Shown: positions 8,019 to 16,676 of the stretch, piece after piece
Numbering within the stretch: the first letter of the stretch is position 1
How the letters are laid out: every line of letters begins with the position of its first letter
Made by a program: the position numbers and the translations under genes
Assembly (NCBI GenBank): GCA_964615905.1
Contig: CAZTUB010000003.1
Location: 310,001-374,000, forward strand
Direction: 5' to 3'
Length of the DNA stretch: 64,000 nucleotides
Source: DATLMR01 sp964615905
GTDB lineage: Bacteria > Acidobacteriota > Blastocatellia > UBA7656
Notes under the pieces: generated by a model
Databases searched by the model: none
Told to the model about the DNA's origin: nothing
What the model saw: only the letters and a program-made list of their open reading frames with translations

Positions 8019-9161
8019 ATGGAGAACAGGCATAAATTCTTGAGCGGCACGCGCATCGACCCCCGCCCCGTGACCGGCGACATGACGGTCGCCGATATGG
8101 TCGAATCGAGCTTTCTCGCCTATAACGCTGCGCGGCTGCGCGAGGCTTGCCAGCTTTACGTCGAGCGCATGCTCGAAGACGATGTGACAATCGGGTTGAG
8201 CCTGACCGGCGCGCTCACGCCCGCCGGGCTCGGCATGTCTGCGCTCATACCGCTCATCGAAAACGGGTTCATCGACTGGATCATCTCTACGGGAGCCAAC
8301 CTTTATCACGACACGCACTTCGGCATAGGCCTGAGCATGCATCGCGGCAACCCGCAAATCTCGGACGTGGTCCTCCGCGAAGAAGGCGTGGTCCGCATCT
8401 ACGACATATTCTTCGAGTATGACGTGCTGCTCTCGACCGACGAGTTTTATCGAAAGGTGATCGAGGGCCCGGAGTTCCAGCGCGATATGAGCAGCGCGGA
8501 GTTTCACTATCTTTGCGGCAAGTACATCGCCGAGCGCGAGCGCGTCTTGAACATAGGCCGTAAGAGCTTGCTCGCGGCAGCCTACGATGCGGCGGTCCCT
8601 ATCTACACTTCGTCGCCGGGCGACAGCTCGATTGGAATGAACGTTGCGGCCAAGGCGCTGACGGGAAACAAGCTCAGGTTCGACGTTACGGCTGACGTAA
8701 ACGAGACGGCTTCGATTGTGCTTTCGGCCAAGCGGGCGGGCGGGCGAAGCGGCGTCTTCATCCTCGGCGGCGGGAGCCCCAAGAACTTCCTGCTCCAGAC
8801 GGAGCCGCAGATTCAAGAGGTGCTGAGGATAGAAGAGAAAGGGCACGACTACTTTTTGCAGATAACCGACGCGCGGCCCGACACCGGCGGGCTTTCCGGC
8901 GCGACTCCGAGCGAGGCCGTGAGCTGGGGCAAGATCGACCCCGACCGCTTGCCCGACGCAGTGGTCTGTTATCTCGACTCCACAATCGCGCTTCCCATCA
9001 TCACCTCGTACGCGCTGGCGCGGCACAAGCCCCGCAGGCTCAAGCGGCTGTTCGAGCGGCGCGAAGAGATGATGCAACTGCTCAAAGACGAGCACGCGCG
9101 GGCTGTAGGAAACGAGCCCGCGCCGCCCGAAGATTCACACACGATTGACCGCATACGATAA
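8019..9161 (+). CDS. Deoxyhypusine-synthase-family protein
   Basis: 380 residues from the ATG at 8019 with GAGGTG just upstream; the open frame extends further 5' but without family similarity. It matches the deoxyhypusine synthase fold: SLTGALTPAGLG, an AYDAAVPIYTSSPGDSS segment, GGGSPKNF with the catalytic lysine (K255) and the NAD-site stretch SGATPSEAVSWGKID. In eukaryotes the enzyme transfers the aminobutyl group of spermidine to eIF5A. Bacterial relatives make homospermidine or act on agmatine/polyamines; bacteria have no eIF5A. Retention of the active lysine argues for a live enzyme. It is followed 22 bases later by an M20 amidohydrolase, possibly one unit for polyamine or amide metabolism. 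Confidence 0.85.
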   Translation: MENRHKFLSGTRIDPRPVTGDMTVADMVESSFLAYNAARLREACQLYVERMLEDDVTIGLSLTGALTPAGLGMSALIPLIENGFIDWIISTGANLYHDTHFGIGLSMHRGNPQISDVVLREEGVVRIYDIFFEYDVLLSTDEFYRKVIEGPEFQRDMSSAEFHYLCGKYIAERERVLNIGRKSLLAAAYDAAVPIYTSSPGDSSIGMNVAAKALTGNKLRFDVTADVNETASIVLSAKRAGGRSGVFILGGGSPKNFLLQTEPQIQEVLRIEEKGHDYFLQITDARPDTGGLSGATPSEAVSWGKIDPDRLPDAVVCYLDSTIALPIITSYALARHKPRRLKRLFERREEMMQLLKDEHARAVGNEPAPPEDSHTIDRIR

Positions 9162-9183
9162 GCAAGCAACTTCGGAGACGATA

Positions 9184-10377
9184 ATGCCGGAACAGCTTTC
9201 AAATCAGGTATCGCTCACAGACGTTGAGCGCGAGCAGCTGATCGCGGACCGCCGCGATTTTCACAGCCACCCTGAGATGGCTTATAACGAACAGCAGACC
9301 GCGCGCCGGGTCGCCGAGCGACTCGCGGAACACGGCTACCAGGTCGCGACAGGCGTGGGAAGAACGGGCGTGGTCGGCCTGCTTAAAGGCGGCGGCGATG
9401 AGTCCGGGCGCACGCTCCTTTACCGCGCGGACATGGACGCGCTGCCTATCGCGGAAGAGAACGATGTCGATTACCGCTCGCAAAACCCCGGCGTCATGCA
9501 CGCCTGCGGGCACGACGCGCACGTGGCGATAGGGCTTGCGGTCGCGCGAAAGATACGCGAAGAGCGCGACCGGTTGAGCGGTCAAATCAAGTTCGCCTTT
9601 CAGCCCGCTGAAGAAGGCGGCAACGGCGCCGTGGCGATGATCGACGACGGAGTGCTCGAAGCCCCTGAGGTCACGGCGGCCGTCGGGCTGCACGTCTGGA
9701 ACAACATGCCCGTCGGCAAGGTGGCCGTCTACACAGGCGCGGCCATGGCCGCCGTAGACGAGTTCGAGCTTACGATCCAGGGCAGGGGTGGGCACGCCGC
9801 GCTTCCGCACCAGACGGTCGACGCGATTGTCACAGGCGCTCAGGTTATCACCGCGCTTCAAACCGTTGTGAGTCGCAACGTCTCGCCGCTCGACCCCGTA
9901 GTCGTGACCGTGGGCAAGCTCTACGCGGGCACCGCCTTTAACATCATTGCCGACGTGGCGACCATGCGCGGCACCGTCCGCACTTTCAGCCGCGAGGCCC
10001 ACGCGGAAGTGCCCGGCCAGCTAGAGCGCGTCATCCGTGGCGTGTGCGAAGCGATGGGCGCGACATACACGCTCGACTACCAGAGACAGACCATCCCTCT
10101 TGTCAACGACCCGGAGGTGAGCCTGATGGTAGCCGAAGCGGCGGCCGAGGTCGTGGGCCGCGACAACGTCGTCACCGACGACAGCCAGCGCACGATGGGC
10201 GGCGAAGATATGAGCTATTTTCTCGACCGCGTGCCGGGGTGCTTCTTCTTTCTCGGAACCCGCAACGAAGGGCGAGGGCTCACCCACCCGCACCACTCGC
10301 CAAAGTTCGATATTGATGAAGCCGCGCTTGAGATAGGCGTTGAGGTGATGTTGCGCGTAATCAGGCGCTACCTGTGA
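9184..10377 (+). CDS. M20-family amidohydrolase (hippurate/IAA-amino acid hydrolase type)
   Basis: 397 residues from the ATG at 9184, which has GGAG six bases upstream; an in-frame TTG at 9145 lies inside the preceding gene. Metal-site motifs of the peptidase M20D group are present: MHACGHDAH, FQPAEEGG and the lid-domain stretch GRGGHAALPH. Such enzymes cleave N-acyl or N-aryl amino acids with two divalent metals. The neighbouring deoxyhypusine-synthase-like gene and the four-base overlap with the TSUP exporter suggest a three-gene unit. The substrate is unknown. Confidence 0.9.
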   Translation: MPEQLSNQVSLTDVEREQLIADRRDFHSHPEMAYNEQQTARRVAERLAEHGYQVATGVGRTGVVGLLKGGGDESGRTLLYRADMDALPIAEENDVDYRSQNPGVMHACGHDAHVAIGLAVARKIREERDRLSGQIKFAFQPAEEGGNGAVAMIDDGVLEAPEVTAAVGLHVWNNMPVGKVAVYTGAAMAAVDEFELTIQGRGGHAALPHQTVDAIVTGAQVITALQTVVSRNVSPLDPVVVTVGKLYAGTAFNIIADVATMRGTVRTFSREAHAEVPGQLERVIRGVCEAMGATYTLDYQRQTIPLVNDPEVSLMVAEAAAEVVGRDNVVTDDSQRTMGGEDMSYFLDRVPGCFFFLGTRNEGRGLTHPHHSPKFDIDEAALEIGVEVMLRVIRRYL

Positions 10378-11174
10378 GCGGCTGGCAGGCTACAGTGATC
10401 TTTGGCGCGGCCTTCGTCGCGGGCGTTATAAACTCGGTCGCGGGCGGCGGCACTTTGATCTCGTTTCCGGCGCTGGTCTGGTTAGGGCGTGACCCCGTGC
10501 TTGCAAACGCGACGAGCGCCGTGGCGCTGTGGCCGGGGTCGCTGGCGGGGATGATAGGCTACCGCCGCGAGCTTCAAGGCAGTAGAAAATGGATGTGGCG
10601 GCTCGGCCTCCCTAGCTTCGCGGGAGGGCTTATCGGCGCGGTGCTGCTCCTGCTCACGCCTTCCGAGCTGTTCGCCGCGATAGTCCCTTTTCTCATACTC
10701 TTCGCAACCGTACTCTTCGCGCTGCAAGAGCCGATCACGCGCCGCCTGCGACCGGCTGCCTCCTCAGGTTCCGCCGCCGGTGAAGCTACGGAGCCGTTTC
10801 ACGACCCGGCGCGCGGCTGGTGGTTTGGCGCGGCTGTCTTTCAATTTCTTGTCGCGGTTTACGGCGGCTATTTCGGGGCCGGGATAGGGATATTGATGCT
10901 CGCGGCGCTCGGCATTCTGGGGCTCGCAGACATCCACCAGATGAACGGGCTGAAAAACTTCCTGGCCGTCTGTATAAACGGGGTCGCGGCGGTATATTTC
11001 ATCCTGTCGGGCGCAATCGTCTGGCCGGATATGCTCATTATGACCACGGGCGCGATTATAGGCGGCTACTTCGGCGCAGGGCTCGCGCGCAAGCTTGGCC
11101 GCAAGTTTGTCCGCCGCTTTGTCATAGCGGTCGGGCTTGCGATGACTGTATCATTACTATTCAGCTCAAGATAA
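10374..11174 (+). CDS. TSUP-family (TauE/SafE) membrane exporter
   Basis: 266 residues beginning at a GTG that overlaps the previous stop by four bases (GTGA). Family signatures are the AGVINSVAGGGTLISFPALV opening and a second repeat-like block containing YGGYFGAGIGILMLAALG, with about eight hydrophobic segments. TSUP proteins move sulfite, sulfonates or organic anions across the inner membrane. Coupling to the amidohydrolase suggests that it exports or imports a product of that reaction; this is inference from position. Confidence 0.88.
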   Translation: MSGWQATVIFGAAFVAGVINSVAGGGTLISFPALVWLGRDPVLANATSAVALWPGSLAGMIGYRRELQGSRKWMWRLGLPSFAGGLIGAVLLLLTPSELFAAIVPFLILFATVLFALQEPITRRLRPAASSGSAAGEATEPFHDPARGWWFGAAVFQFLVAVYGGYFGAGIGILMLAALGILGLADIHQMNGLKNFLAVCINGVAAVYFILSGAIVWPDMLIMTTGAIIGGYFGAGLARKLGRKFVRRFVIAVGLAMTVSLLFSSR

Positions 11175-11304
11175 TCTCCGAATCGGTCGCCGTAGCGTGT
11201 AACCTTCCAGGCGGCGGCGGTGTCTTACTAACCAGAGGGGAAATTGAGCCCTCCGGGTATCGAAAGGATAAAAACGAAAGTTCAGGTTGGAGAAAGGTAT
11301 TCTA

Positions 11305-11826
11305 ATGAGTAAGCTTAACAAAATTCAGAAGTTATCAGTTGCGTTTGTTATGGCGATAGCTTTGGCTACGCCGTTTGCGCTCGCGCAGTCGCCCGCGCAG
11401 GATGACGCGGCCAAGGCCGAACGCCGTGAGCACAAGAAAGAGGGCAAGTGGCGCGGTCATCGCGGCGGTGGGCGCGGCATGGGCCGTGTTATGAGCCAGC
11501 TTAATCTGACAGACGATCAGAAGTCGCAGATCAAGCAGATTCACCAGGCGAACCGCGAAGCTCTGCGCCCGATCAAGCAGCAGATCAGGGCCAAGCGCCA
11601 GGAGATTCGCCAGTCCAAAGAAGGCGGCACGTTCGATCAGGCGCTCGTAGGACAGAAGATGGCCGAGATCGCCGCCCTTCAAACACAGCTTGAGGCAGCA
11701 CAGTTCAAGATTCATCAAGAGACTATGGCCGTGCTCACCCCCGAGCAGAGGACCAAGCTTGAGCAGATCCGCGAGCAGTTCAAGTCGAAACGCGAAGGCC
11801 GTCGTGATGGCCGCAGCTCGATCTAA
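11305..11826 (+). CDS. Spy/CpxP-like periplasmic LTxxQ protein
   Basis: 173 residues from the ATG at 11305 with AAAGG about seven bases upstream. A Sec signal peptide ends near ALAQ. The mature part has an Arg/Gly/His-rich stretch (HRGGGRGMGRV) and then two helical LTxxQ elements, LNLTDDQKSQI and LTPEQRTKL, typical of Spy, CpxP and ZraP. Those proteins act as periplasmic chaperones or metal-responsive regulators of envelope stress. It sits upstream of an ECF sigma/anti-sigma pair and a second, membrane-anchored relative, separated from them by a hairpin. Confidence 0.85.
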   Translation: MSKLNKIQKLSVAFVMAIALATPFALAQSPAQDDAAKAERREHKKEGKWRGHRGGGRGMGRVMSQLNLTDDQKSQIKQIHQANREALRPIKQQIRAKRQEIRQSKEGGTFDQALVGQKMAEIAALQTQLEAAQFKIHQETMAVLTPEQRTKLEQIREQFKSKREGRRDGRSSI

Positions 11827-11841
11827 CTCACTCAAACCTGA

Positions 11842-11879
11842 CTCAGGCGAGCAGGGACTTTAATCCTTGCTCGCCTGAG
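11842..11879 (+). terminator. 12-bp hairpin between the Spy-like gene and the sigma factor gene
   Basis: CTCAGGCGAGCA (11842-11853) pairs perfectly with TGCTCGCCTGAG (11868-11879). There is no T-run after it, so it may be a partial terminator or an RNA-stabilising end that lets the abundant Spy-like message outnumber the sigma message. Confidence 0.6.
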
Positions 11880-11899
11880 CCAGACAGACTTCGGCAGGA

Positions 11900-12511
11900 G
11901 TGACTCTGACGAACGACCCCGAACAGGCCACGGAGCTTGAGCTAGCGACCCGCGCCCGTGAGGGAGACGAGCGAGCCTTCGAAGAGATAGTCAGACGCTT
12001 CAGCCCGCGTGTTTTTCAGATCGCCAGCCGCTTTTTTCGCCGTTCGGGACTGGTCGAAGAGATAGCCCAGGAGGTCTTCTTGAAAGCCTACACACAGCTT
12101 TCAAGCTACGAAGGTCGCGGGTCGTTCGAAGGCTGGTTGTCGCGCATCGCGACCAACACCTGCTTGAACGCACTCCGCACACAGAAGCGCCATCCTGAAT
12201 CGACCGTCTCAGACCTGACCGCAGATGAAACCGCGTGGCTGGAGAACAGACTGGCCAGCCGTTCCGCCGAGCGTCATCGCTCGGTCGAAAGCGGCCTGGT
12301 CGCGGCGGACCTTGCCGATAAGGTGCTCTCTCAGCTTTCGCCCGACGACCGGCTGGTGCTGATGCTTATCGACGGCGACGAGCTTTCGATAAAAGAGGTG
12401 GCCGAGATGACCGGGTGGTCACAGGCCAAAGTAAAGGTGCAGTCGTTTCGCGCGCGACGCCGTATGCGTAAAGCGGTCGAAGAATTATTAGAAGAGGAGC
12501 GCGGCAGGTGA
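11900..12511 (+). CDS. ECF (sigma-70 family) RNA polymerase sigma factor
   Basis: 203 residues with region 2 (DERAFEEIVRRF, EEIAQEVFLKAYTQL, FEGWLSRIATNTCLN) and region 4 (LSPDDRLVLMLIDGDELSIKEVAEMTGWS, AKVKVQSFRARRRM). It directs RNA polymerase to stress promoters and is presumably held by the zinc-binding anti-sigma factor encoded 33 bases downstream. The start is ambiguous: AGGAG (11896-11900) overlaps the GTG at 11900, while an in-frame CTG at 11906 would be ideally spaced. Either gives essentially the same protein. Confidence 0.92.
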   Translation: MTLTNDPEQATELELATRAREGDERAFEEIVRRFSPRVFQIASRFFRRSGLVEEIAQEVFLKAYTQLSSYEGRGSFEGWLSRIATNTCLNALRTQKRHPESTVSDLTADETAWLENRLASRSAERHRSVESGLVAADLADKVLSQLSPDDRLVLMLIDGDELSIKEVAEMTGWSQAKVKVQSFRARRRMRKAVEELLEEERGR

Positions 12512-12544
12512 CGGCTTAAACCGCCCCCGGCCGCAGTCGAGAAT

Positions 12545-13036
12545 ATGAGAAACGATCACATCATAACCTTGCTTGACGAGAAGCGATTCGGTGATTTGAA
12601 CCGTGACGACCTCTCATTGATCGAATCGCACACCGCCGAGTGTCACGCCTGCCTTCAGGCGTACCGCGCGGCCCTGGCTTCTTCGATCTTGCTTCGCGCG
12701 CGCGCCTCGGAGACGGTCGAGCCATCGCCTTTTTTTAAGACGCGCGTTATGGCGGCGGCCCGCGAGGTCATGGCGGCAGAGCAGCCCGCGATTTTAAGAG
12801 CCTGGAAGGCGGCGGCGGGCCTAGTCTCTTCGATGGTGGCGGTCGTCGTGATATTGATGGCGGTGACATTTTTCAACGCGCCCGATAGCTCGACGCTCGA
12901 ACCGGCGGCCATATCGAACAACCTGTCGGCAGAGGTCGTCGTCTTTGACTACGCCGACAGCATCTCGGAAGATGCGGGCTACGAAGACGTGCTTGGGACG
13001 GTGATGGAAGGCGAGGAAGGCTATGAAGATAACTAG
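12545..13036 (+). CDS. Anti-sigma factor with ZAS-type zinc motif and one membrane helix
   Basis: 163 residues. The N-terminal cytoplasmic part carries HTAECHAC, the H-x3-C-x2-C motif of zinc anti-sigma (ZAS) proteins. A single transmembrane segment lies near residues 88-108 (GLVSSMVAVVVILMAVTFF), and the C-terminal part is acidic and probably periplasmic. It should sequester the sigma factor encoded immediately upstream and release it on envelope stress. Its last 14 bases overlap the next gene, which encodes a membrane-anchored Spy-like protein and is a plausible periplasmic partner. Confidence 0.87.
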   Translation: MRNDHIITLLDEKRFGDLNRDDLSLIESHTAECHACLQAYRAALASSILLRARASETVEPSPFFKTRVMAAAREVMAAEQPAILRAWKAAAGLVSSMVAVVVILMAVTFFNAPDSSTLEPAAISNNLSAEVVVFDYADSISEDAGYEDVLGTVMEGEEGYEDN

Positions 13037-13415
13037 CAACTGGCAGCTACGCGTGGCGGCGCTGGTTATCTTCGCGCTCGGCTTTGTCGCGGGCGCGCTC
13101 GCGCTGAACCTCTACAAAGAGAGCCGCGCAGACGGCGCGCGCGGGCGGCGCGGACAGAGGCTTGAGCAGATAGTATCGCGCCTCAATCTGAACGAGCAGC
13201 AAAGCGCCGAGGTCAAAGAGATACTGGCAGACACCCGCTCGCAACTCGACGGCGTGCGCAAAGAGTCAGAGCCGCGCGTAAGAGAGATTCGCAAACAGGC
13301 GCACGAGCGGATACAGAAGATTCTAACCCCTGAGCAGTGGCAGCAATTCGAGCAGATGATGAAAGAGAACAGGGGCCGCCGCCACAGAGACAGGGATAAA
13401 AACAGAGAGCAGTGA
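13023..13415 (+). CDS. Membrane-anchored Spy/CpxP-like periplasmic stress sensor
   Basis: 130 residues. One N-terminal hydrophobic helix (residues 10-28) acts as signal or anchor. The rest is a highly charged helical hairpin with SRLNLNEQQSAEVKEIL and ILTPEQWQQFEQMM, the two LTxxQ-type elements of the Spy/CpxP/CnrX group. It begins inside the anti-sigma gene with a 14-base overlap. By analogy with CnrX, which partners the CnrY anti-sigma protein, it could be the periplasmic input to the sigma/anti-sigma pair; this is an analogy, not shown by the sequence. Confidence 0.8.
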   Translation: MKITSNWQLRVAALVIFALGFVAGALALNLYKESRADGARGRRGQRLEQIVSRLNLNEQQSAEVKEILADTRSQLDGVRKESEPRVREIRKQAHERIQKILTPEQWQQFEQMMKENRGRRHRDRDKNREQ

Positions 13416-13440
13416 TCTGTCACCGCTCTCGATAGCCTTT

Positions 13441-16400
13441 TTAACCGACGACCGTAGCCGAGTCGTCCTCCGACCCGATCAACAGGCTTATCTCGGCCAG
13501 CAACTCATCCCGGTTAAAGCTTCCCTTTTGAATTACGCGCGACGTGCCGATGTCGAGCGCGCGCCGCTCTTCGTGAGACAGGTCGCGCGCAGTTAGCAGT
13601 ATGACAGGGATGCCGCGCCATGCTGGGCTCAGGCTCAGGCGATGCACGATCTCGAATCCGTCCATCCCCGGCAACATGAGATCGAGAATTATCAGGTCGG
13701 GCAGCTCGCGCGCAAGCTCATCCATAGCCGCGCCTCCGCTCGAAGCGGTGCTGATCTCGTAGCCGCTCTGTTCGATCATAGCCACTACCAAAGCGAGCGC
13801 GTCCGCGTCGTCATCGACTACGAGCACCCGAGCGCGCGTGCGGCCCGTCGCGCGCTCAATCCCGCGAAGCAGCTCTGCGCGGTCGACGGGCTTTGCCACA
13901 AAGAGCCCCGCCCCCGCTTGCATAGCGGCGCGTTGCTCGGCCGTGTCGGTCGAAATCGCAACGACCAGGCTGGATTTCTCGGCCTGCCTGTCATCCCCCG
14001 GATCGCGCGCAAGCTCTCGTACAAGGTCGAGGCCGGTGCTCGCGCCTGGTTCGCTTCGGCCCGCCCGGTCGAGATCGACCGCGACGACGCGCGGGCGCGC
14101 AAGCTGCGCGATCTCGCGGCCGCGCGCCAGGTCGTCTGTAACCGCGACAGAGTAGCCCGCCTCCGAAAGGTATTTCTTTATCAAGTAGAGCGAGGCCGGG
14201 TCGGTTGCTACGACGAGCGCCGTGCGATCAGGGTCGGCGGGCGGCGTCCCGGCTTCGGGGTCGGCGATCCGGCCTTCGATCTCAAGCGGGAGCGTCAAGG
14301 TAAAAGTCGAGCCGGTTCCCAGCTGGCTTTGGGCGTCTATCTCGCCGCCGAGCATCTCTACGAGACGGCGCGTGATGGCGAGCCCAAGCCCCGTGCCCGT
14401 TCGCGCGCTACGGTCATGAGTCCCTACCTGACGAAACTCTTCAAAGATCTTTGGCAGATCGGCTTCGTCGATCCCTATGCCTGTGTCGGTTACGCTTATG
14501 GAGATAAGGCCGTCGCCCGCGCGCCGGGCGGCCAGCGTAACTTCCCCTTTTGGAGTGAATTTCACGGCGTTCGACAAGAGGTTGATTAAGACTTGCTGCA
14601 ACCGCGTCCGGTCCGTGCGGATAGCGGGAAGGCCGTCTTCCGAAACGAGATTTATACGGACGGAGCCGTCTTGTTTCAACGGCTCGACCACGGCAACCGT
14701 GCGAGCCAGCAGGTCAGCAACGTCTACGGGCTCCGAGTATATGTCCATCCGCCCGGCTTCGATCTTCGACAGGTCGAGCACGTTGTTTATCAATTCGAGC
14801 AAGTCGCGGGCGTTGCGCGACACGCGCTCAAGGTTTTCGCGATGGCGGTCTGAAAGCTCAAGCGAGCGGTCGTCTGCGAGCAGCGACGTAAAGCCTATGA
14901 TCGCGTTCATCGGCGTGCGAAGCTCGTGCGACATATTGGCCAGAAAACGCGCTTTGGCCTGGCCTTCTAAAAGAAGGCGGCGGTTCTGTTCCGCAAGCGA
15001 GCGGGCGCGGTGTTCAAGCTCTCGGCGCTCGGTCGCCTGCGCGTCGGCGAGGTCACGCGTCCTGAGCAGGTTCTCTTCTAGCCGCGCGGCGAGGGCTTCG
15101 AATTGATCGACGGCCTGTTCAAGCTCTGCGTTTGCCTGGGCTGCGTGCGCGCGCTCACGCTCAAGCTCGGCTATGCGCGCCTCTCCTTGAGAGTGCGCGT
15201 CAGCGAGGTCGCGGTTGAGCAGGACCAGGCGTGTGTTCTCCTGGTTGAGCCGGTTGATAAGCGCTTCCATCTCGGCGGCGGCTCGGCGCGACTGCTCAGT
15301 CTCAGAGACCATATGCTCGTACTCCGAGACGATGCGGCGGTTTTCGGTTTGAAGGCGGCTTATCTCGCGGTCGGCCTCCAGCACCTTCTCCTCGATGCCG
15401 ACGCGGCCCTGCTCAAGGCGAGAGCGGGCTTCTTCGGCGAGCCTGAGCGATTGTTCGAGGTCTTCGATGGTTTGCGATACGGCCAGCTCTTTTTCGCGAG
15501 AGCCCGCGCTTACCGATTCGAGCTCCGAGGCGCGGGCTTCGAGCAACTGGTACATCTGCCGGTTCGATTGAAGCTCGGACTGCGTGGTCTCAAGCATGCT
15601 CTTGAGCGACTCGATCTCGGTGATATTATCTTCGGCCTCGTTGATAAGCGCGGCGCGCGAGCGCACAAGGTCGTTGACGGTCTGTTCGAGGCTCGCGACA
15701 CGCCCGCGCAGCCAGCCGTTCTCTTCCTCGATATTGTGGCGGTCGGCTTCGAGGCGCGAGGCGGCCTCGGAATACTGGCGGCCGCTCTCTTCCTGCACCA
15801 GAAGCAGCGACTCTATGCGCTCGCGCAGGTGCAGGTTTTCGGCCTCAGCGGATTCGATGCGGGCCTGCTCGTCTTCGGCGGCGCGCAACCGGGCTTCGCG
15901 CTCGACTCTAAGCCGCGCCACTTCCTGCGTTAGATGCGCGACGGCGTCTTCAAGCTCGGATTCACGCTCGGCCGCGGTCTGCTGCGCGGCGGCGATCTCG
16001 GACGACTCTTTATCAAACCGCGCCTTGAGCGAGTCGTATCTCGACTGCAGCTCCGCAAGACGTATGGCCGCGACCGCCGCGGGCGCAAACTGCGCGAGCC
16101 CTTGAAGCTGCGCCTTCTCGATGCGCGCCGCGTTGAATATCCCCATCAACCCGATTGTCCCGCTCAGCCCGCGCAACGGGTAGAGCGCAAACGACCCGGC
16201 GGCGCGGTCGAGGTTCGCATACTGCAACTCGAAGAGCTTGCTGCCCGGATCATTCGGGTCGTCAAAATCGGATATGCCCCCGGCGGCGATGATGGCCGGG
16301 CTCAATGAAGAGAGCGGTATGCGCGGGTACTCCCTGTCGAGCACCGTCCCGGAGACGGCCATCAGGTGCATGCACATCTGACGGTTGGAGCATGCGTCCT

Positions 16401-16575
16401 GGAGCGGGCAGGCCGGGCATATGTCGCCGCGCTTGACTACCCATATCTTACAGACGGGCACTCCGAGTTCCGCGGCTATATGCGACGCGATGAGCGATAG
16501 CGTGCGCTCAAGGCTTGAGCCGCGCGCGATCTCATCAAACACAAGTTTTACTCTGTCCTCTTTGAATGTCTGCAT
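13441..16575 (-). CDS. Hybrid sensor histidine kinase with GAF, long coiled coil and two receiver domains
   Basis: 1044 residues. Order: a GAF-like input domain (about 15-175) carrying a cysteine cluster (C53, C56, C62, C68, H70); a very long heptad-rich coiled coil (about 175-535); HisKA with FLANMSHELRTPMNA; an ATPase domain with QVLINLLSNAVKFTPKG and DTGIGI; receiver 1 (about 790-905), whose acidic pair is partly lost (VVATD) although the phospho-acceptor-type Asp (VAVDLD) and Lys (VAKPV) remain; and receiver 2 (about 913-1035), complete with VVDDD, ILDLMLPGMDG. No membrane segment is visible, so it should be cytosolic. It is divergent from greA. Signal and target are unknown; the cysteine cluster hints at redox or metal sensing. 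Confidence 0.92.
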   Translation of the reverse strand: MQTFKEDRVKLVFDEIARGSSLERTLSLIASHIAAELGVPVCKIWVVKRGDICPACPLQDACSNRQMCMHLMAVSGTVLDREYPRIPLSSLSPAIIAAGGISDFDDPNDPGSKLFELQYANLDRAAGSFALYPLRGLSGTIGLMGIFNAARIEKAQLQGLAQFAPAAVAAIRLAELQSRYDSLKARFDKESSEIAAAQQTAAERESELEDAVAHLTQEVARLRVEREARLRAAEDEQARIESAEAENLHLRERIESLLLVQEESGRQYSEAASRLEADRHNIEEENGWLRGRVASLEQTVNDLVRSRAALINEAEDNITEIESLKSMLETTQSELQSNRQMYQLLEARASELESVSAGSREKELAVSQTIEDLEQSLRLAEEARSRLEQGRVGIEEKVLEADREISRLQTENRRIVSEYEHMVSETEQSRRAAAEMEALINRLNQENTRLVLLNRDLADAHSQGEARIAELERERAHAAQANAELEQAVDQFEALAARLEENLLRTRDLADAQATERRELEHRARSLAEQNRRLLLEGQAKARFLANMSHELRTPMNAIIGFTSLLADDRSLELSDRHRENLERVSRNARDLLELINNVLDLSKIEAGRMDIYSEPVDVADLLARTVAVVEPLKQDGSVRINLVSEDGLPAIRTDRTRLQQVLINLLSNAVKFTPKGEVTLAARRAGDGLISISVTDTGIGIDEADLPKIFEEFRQVGTHDRSARTGTGLGLAITRRLVEMLGGEIDAQSQLGTGSTFTLTLPLEIEGRIADPEAGTPPADPDRTALVVATDPASLYLIKKYLSEAGYSVAVTDDLARGREIAQLARPRVVAVDLDRAGRSEPGASTGLDLVRELARDPGDDRQAEKSSLVVAISTDTAEQRAAMQAGAGLFVAKPVDRAELLRGIERATGRTRARVLVVDDDADALALVVAMIEQSGYEISTASSGGAAMDELARELPDLIILDLMLPGMDGFEIVHRLSLSPAWRGIPVILLTARDLSHEERRALDIGTSRVIQKGSFNRDELLAEISLLIGSEDDSATVVG

Positions 16576-16626
16576 GTCTCGTCTTTCAAGGGCGGCGGGC
16601 TAAACGACCTGCAAGCTCGATTAAAT

Positions 16627-16676
16627 TTGACCCATCGGTCAAGCGGAATTCTAAACCCTTGACTGTTAAGCGTCAA
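16627..16676. promoter_or_regulatory. Two TTGAC palindromes in the kinase/greA divergent region
   Basis: TTGACC-CATC-GGTCAA (16627-16642) and TTGAC-N8-GTCAA (16659-16676) are two inverted repeats with the same half-site, their centres 33 bases apart, about three helical turns. They lie about 50 bases upstream of the kinase start and about 190 bases upstream of greA. This resembles a dimer-pair operator. The binding protein is unknown. The remainder of the 16576-16862 gap shows nothing else I can name. Confidence 0.45.

Noticed and set aside
9145..9183. Longer N-terminus for the amidohydrolase
   Set aside because: The earlier TTG is inside the previous gene, while the ATG at 9184 has a well-placed GGAG.
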